Part shown: piece by piece, positions 63,932 to 64,000 of the stretch | Layout: each line of letters begins with the position of its first letter | Numbering within the stretch: position 1 is the stretch's first letter | From: Eubacterium_U album | GTDB lineage: Bacteria > Bacillota > Clostridia > Lachnospirales > Lachnospiraceae | DNA: 64,000 bases | Reading direction: 5' to 3' | Assembly: GCF_025336545.1 (NCBI RefSeq) | Contig: NZ_JAODBU010000011.1 | Span: 97,116-161,115, forward strand | Made by a program: the position numbers and the translations under genes | The notes under the pieces: generated by a model | Seen by the model: only the letters and a program-made list of their open reading frames with translations | The model's database searches: none | What the model was told of the DNA's origin: nothing

Positions 63932-64000
63932 ACTTTTACATAAGTGGAATTTAACCTTTCACACCATTTTCATCTACCCATTTGCATATTTGTTTCTTCC

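Noticed and set aside
1..64000. rRNA, tRNA or known riboswitch
   Set aside because: No such structure was recognised by eye in the intergenic regions; a covariance-model search would be decisive.

Overview
The window looks like chromosome of a low-GC, Gram-positive gut anaerobe, most likely a Lachnospiraceae (Eubacterium/Lachnospira/Roseburia-like) bacterium. The evidence is AT-rich DNA with strong AGGAGG ribosome sites, a type V-A Cas12a of the Eubacterium/Lachnospiraceae type, LytTR/AgrC-type signalling, indolepyruvate oxidoreductase fermentation genes, and very large secreted proteins ending in lysine-rich fibronectin-like domains. Almost all genes lie on the minus strand. I saw no rRNA or tRNA gene.

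Left part (1-14,970): a complete type V-A CRISPR-Cas locus reads leftwards as cas12a-cas4-cas1-cas2, then the leader and an array of 20 repeats and 19 spacers. Two paralogous small EF-hand genes lie on either side of the locus. Between cas12a and the right-hand paralog is a compact unit: promoter, one degenerate Cas12a repeat, a spacer-like segment and a terminator. The first 9 nt of the spacer-like segment match a TTTA-PAM site just upstream of the cas12a ribosome site. This looks like a cas-regulating RNA (CreR) that would let Cas12a repress itself. Housekeeping genes follow: a HIRAN protein, an ECF sigma/anti-sigma pair, prfC, a UvrD-family helicase and a methyltransferase.

Middle (15,000-45,300): a 1,800-residue C-type-lectin surface protein lies next to an AgrA/AgrC-like two-component pair, with a likely LytTR operator in front of the surface gene. 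Then come an NSS symporter, a hybrid histidine kinase, an ABC exporter with one frameshifted permease, a beta-helix surface protein, and an ion-transporter-superfamily permease. Three copies of a ~179-bp imperfect palindrome are spread between 31.0 and 36.5 kb. The iorA-iorB-paaK operon (aryl-pyruvate to aryl-acetyl-CoA/aryl-acetate) follows. After it is a histidine-phosphatase, PLD-SF2-helicase and NUDIX gene set that could be a defence or nucleic-acid-repair module.

Right part (45,700-64,000): a secreted-protein cluster holds two cohesin-like proteins, one with a C-terminal membrane anchor, around a giant dockerin-bearing protein. A sugar O-acetyltransferase and a two-protease-domain secreted enzyme (M6-like plus papain-like) follow. 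Next is a decayed zone: a MATE remnant, a broken thiH, an IS91-like transposase fragment and short tandem repeats. The window ends in an N6-adenine methyltransferase split by a one-base homopolymer frameshift, with a ComEC-like metallo-beta-lactamase-fold gene beside it.
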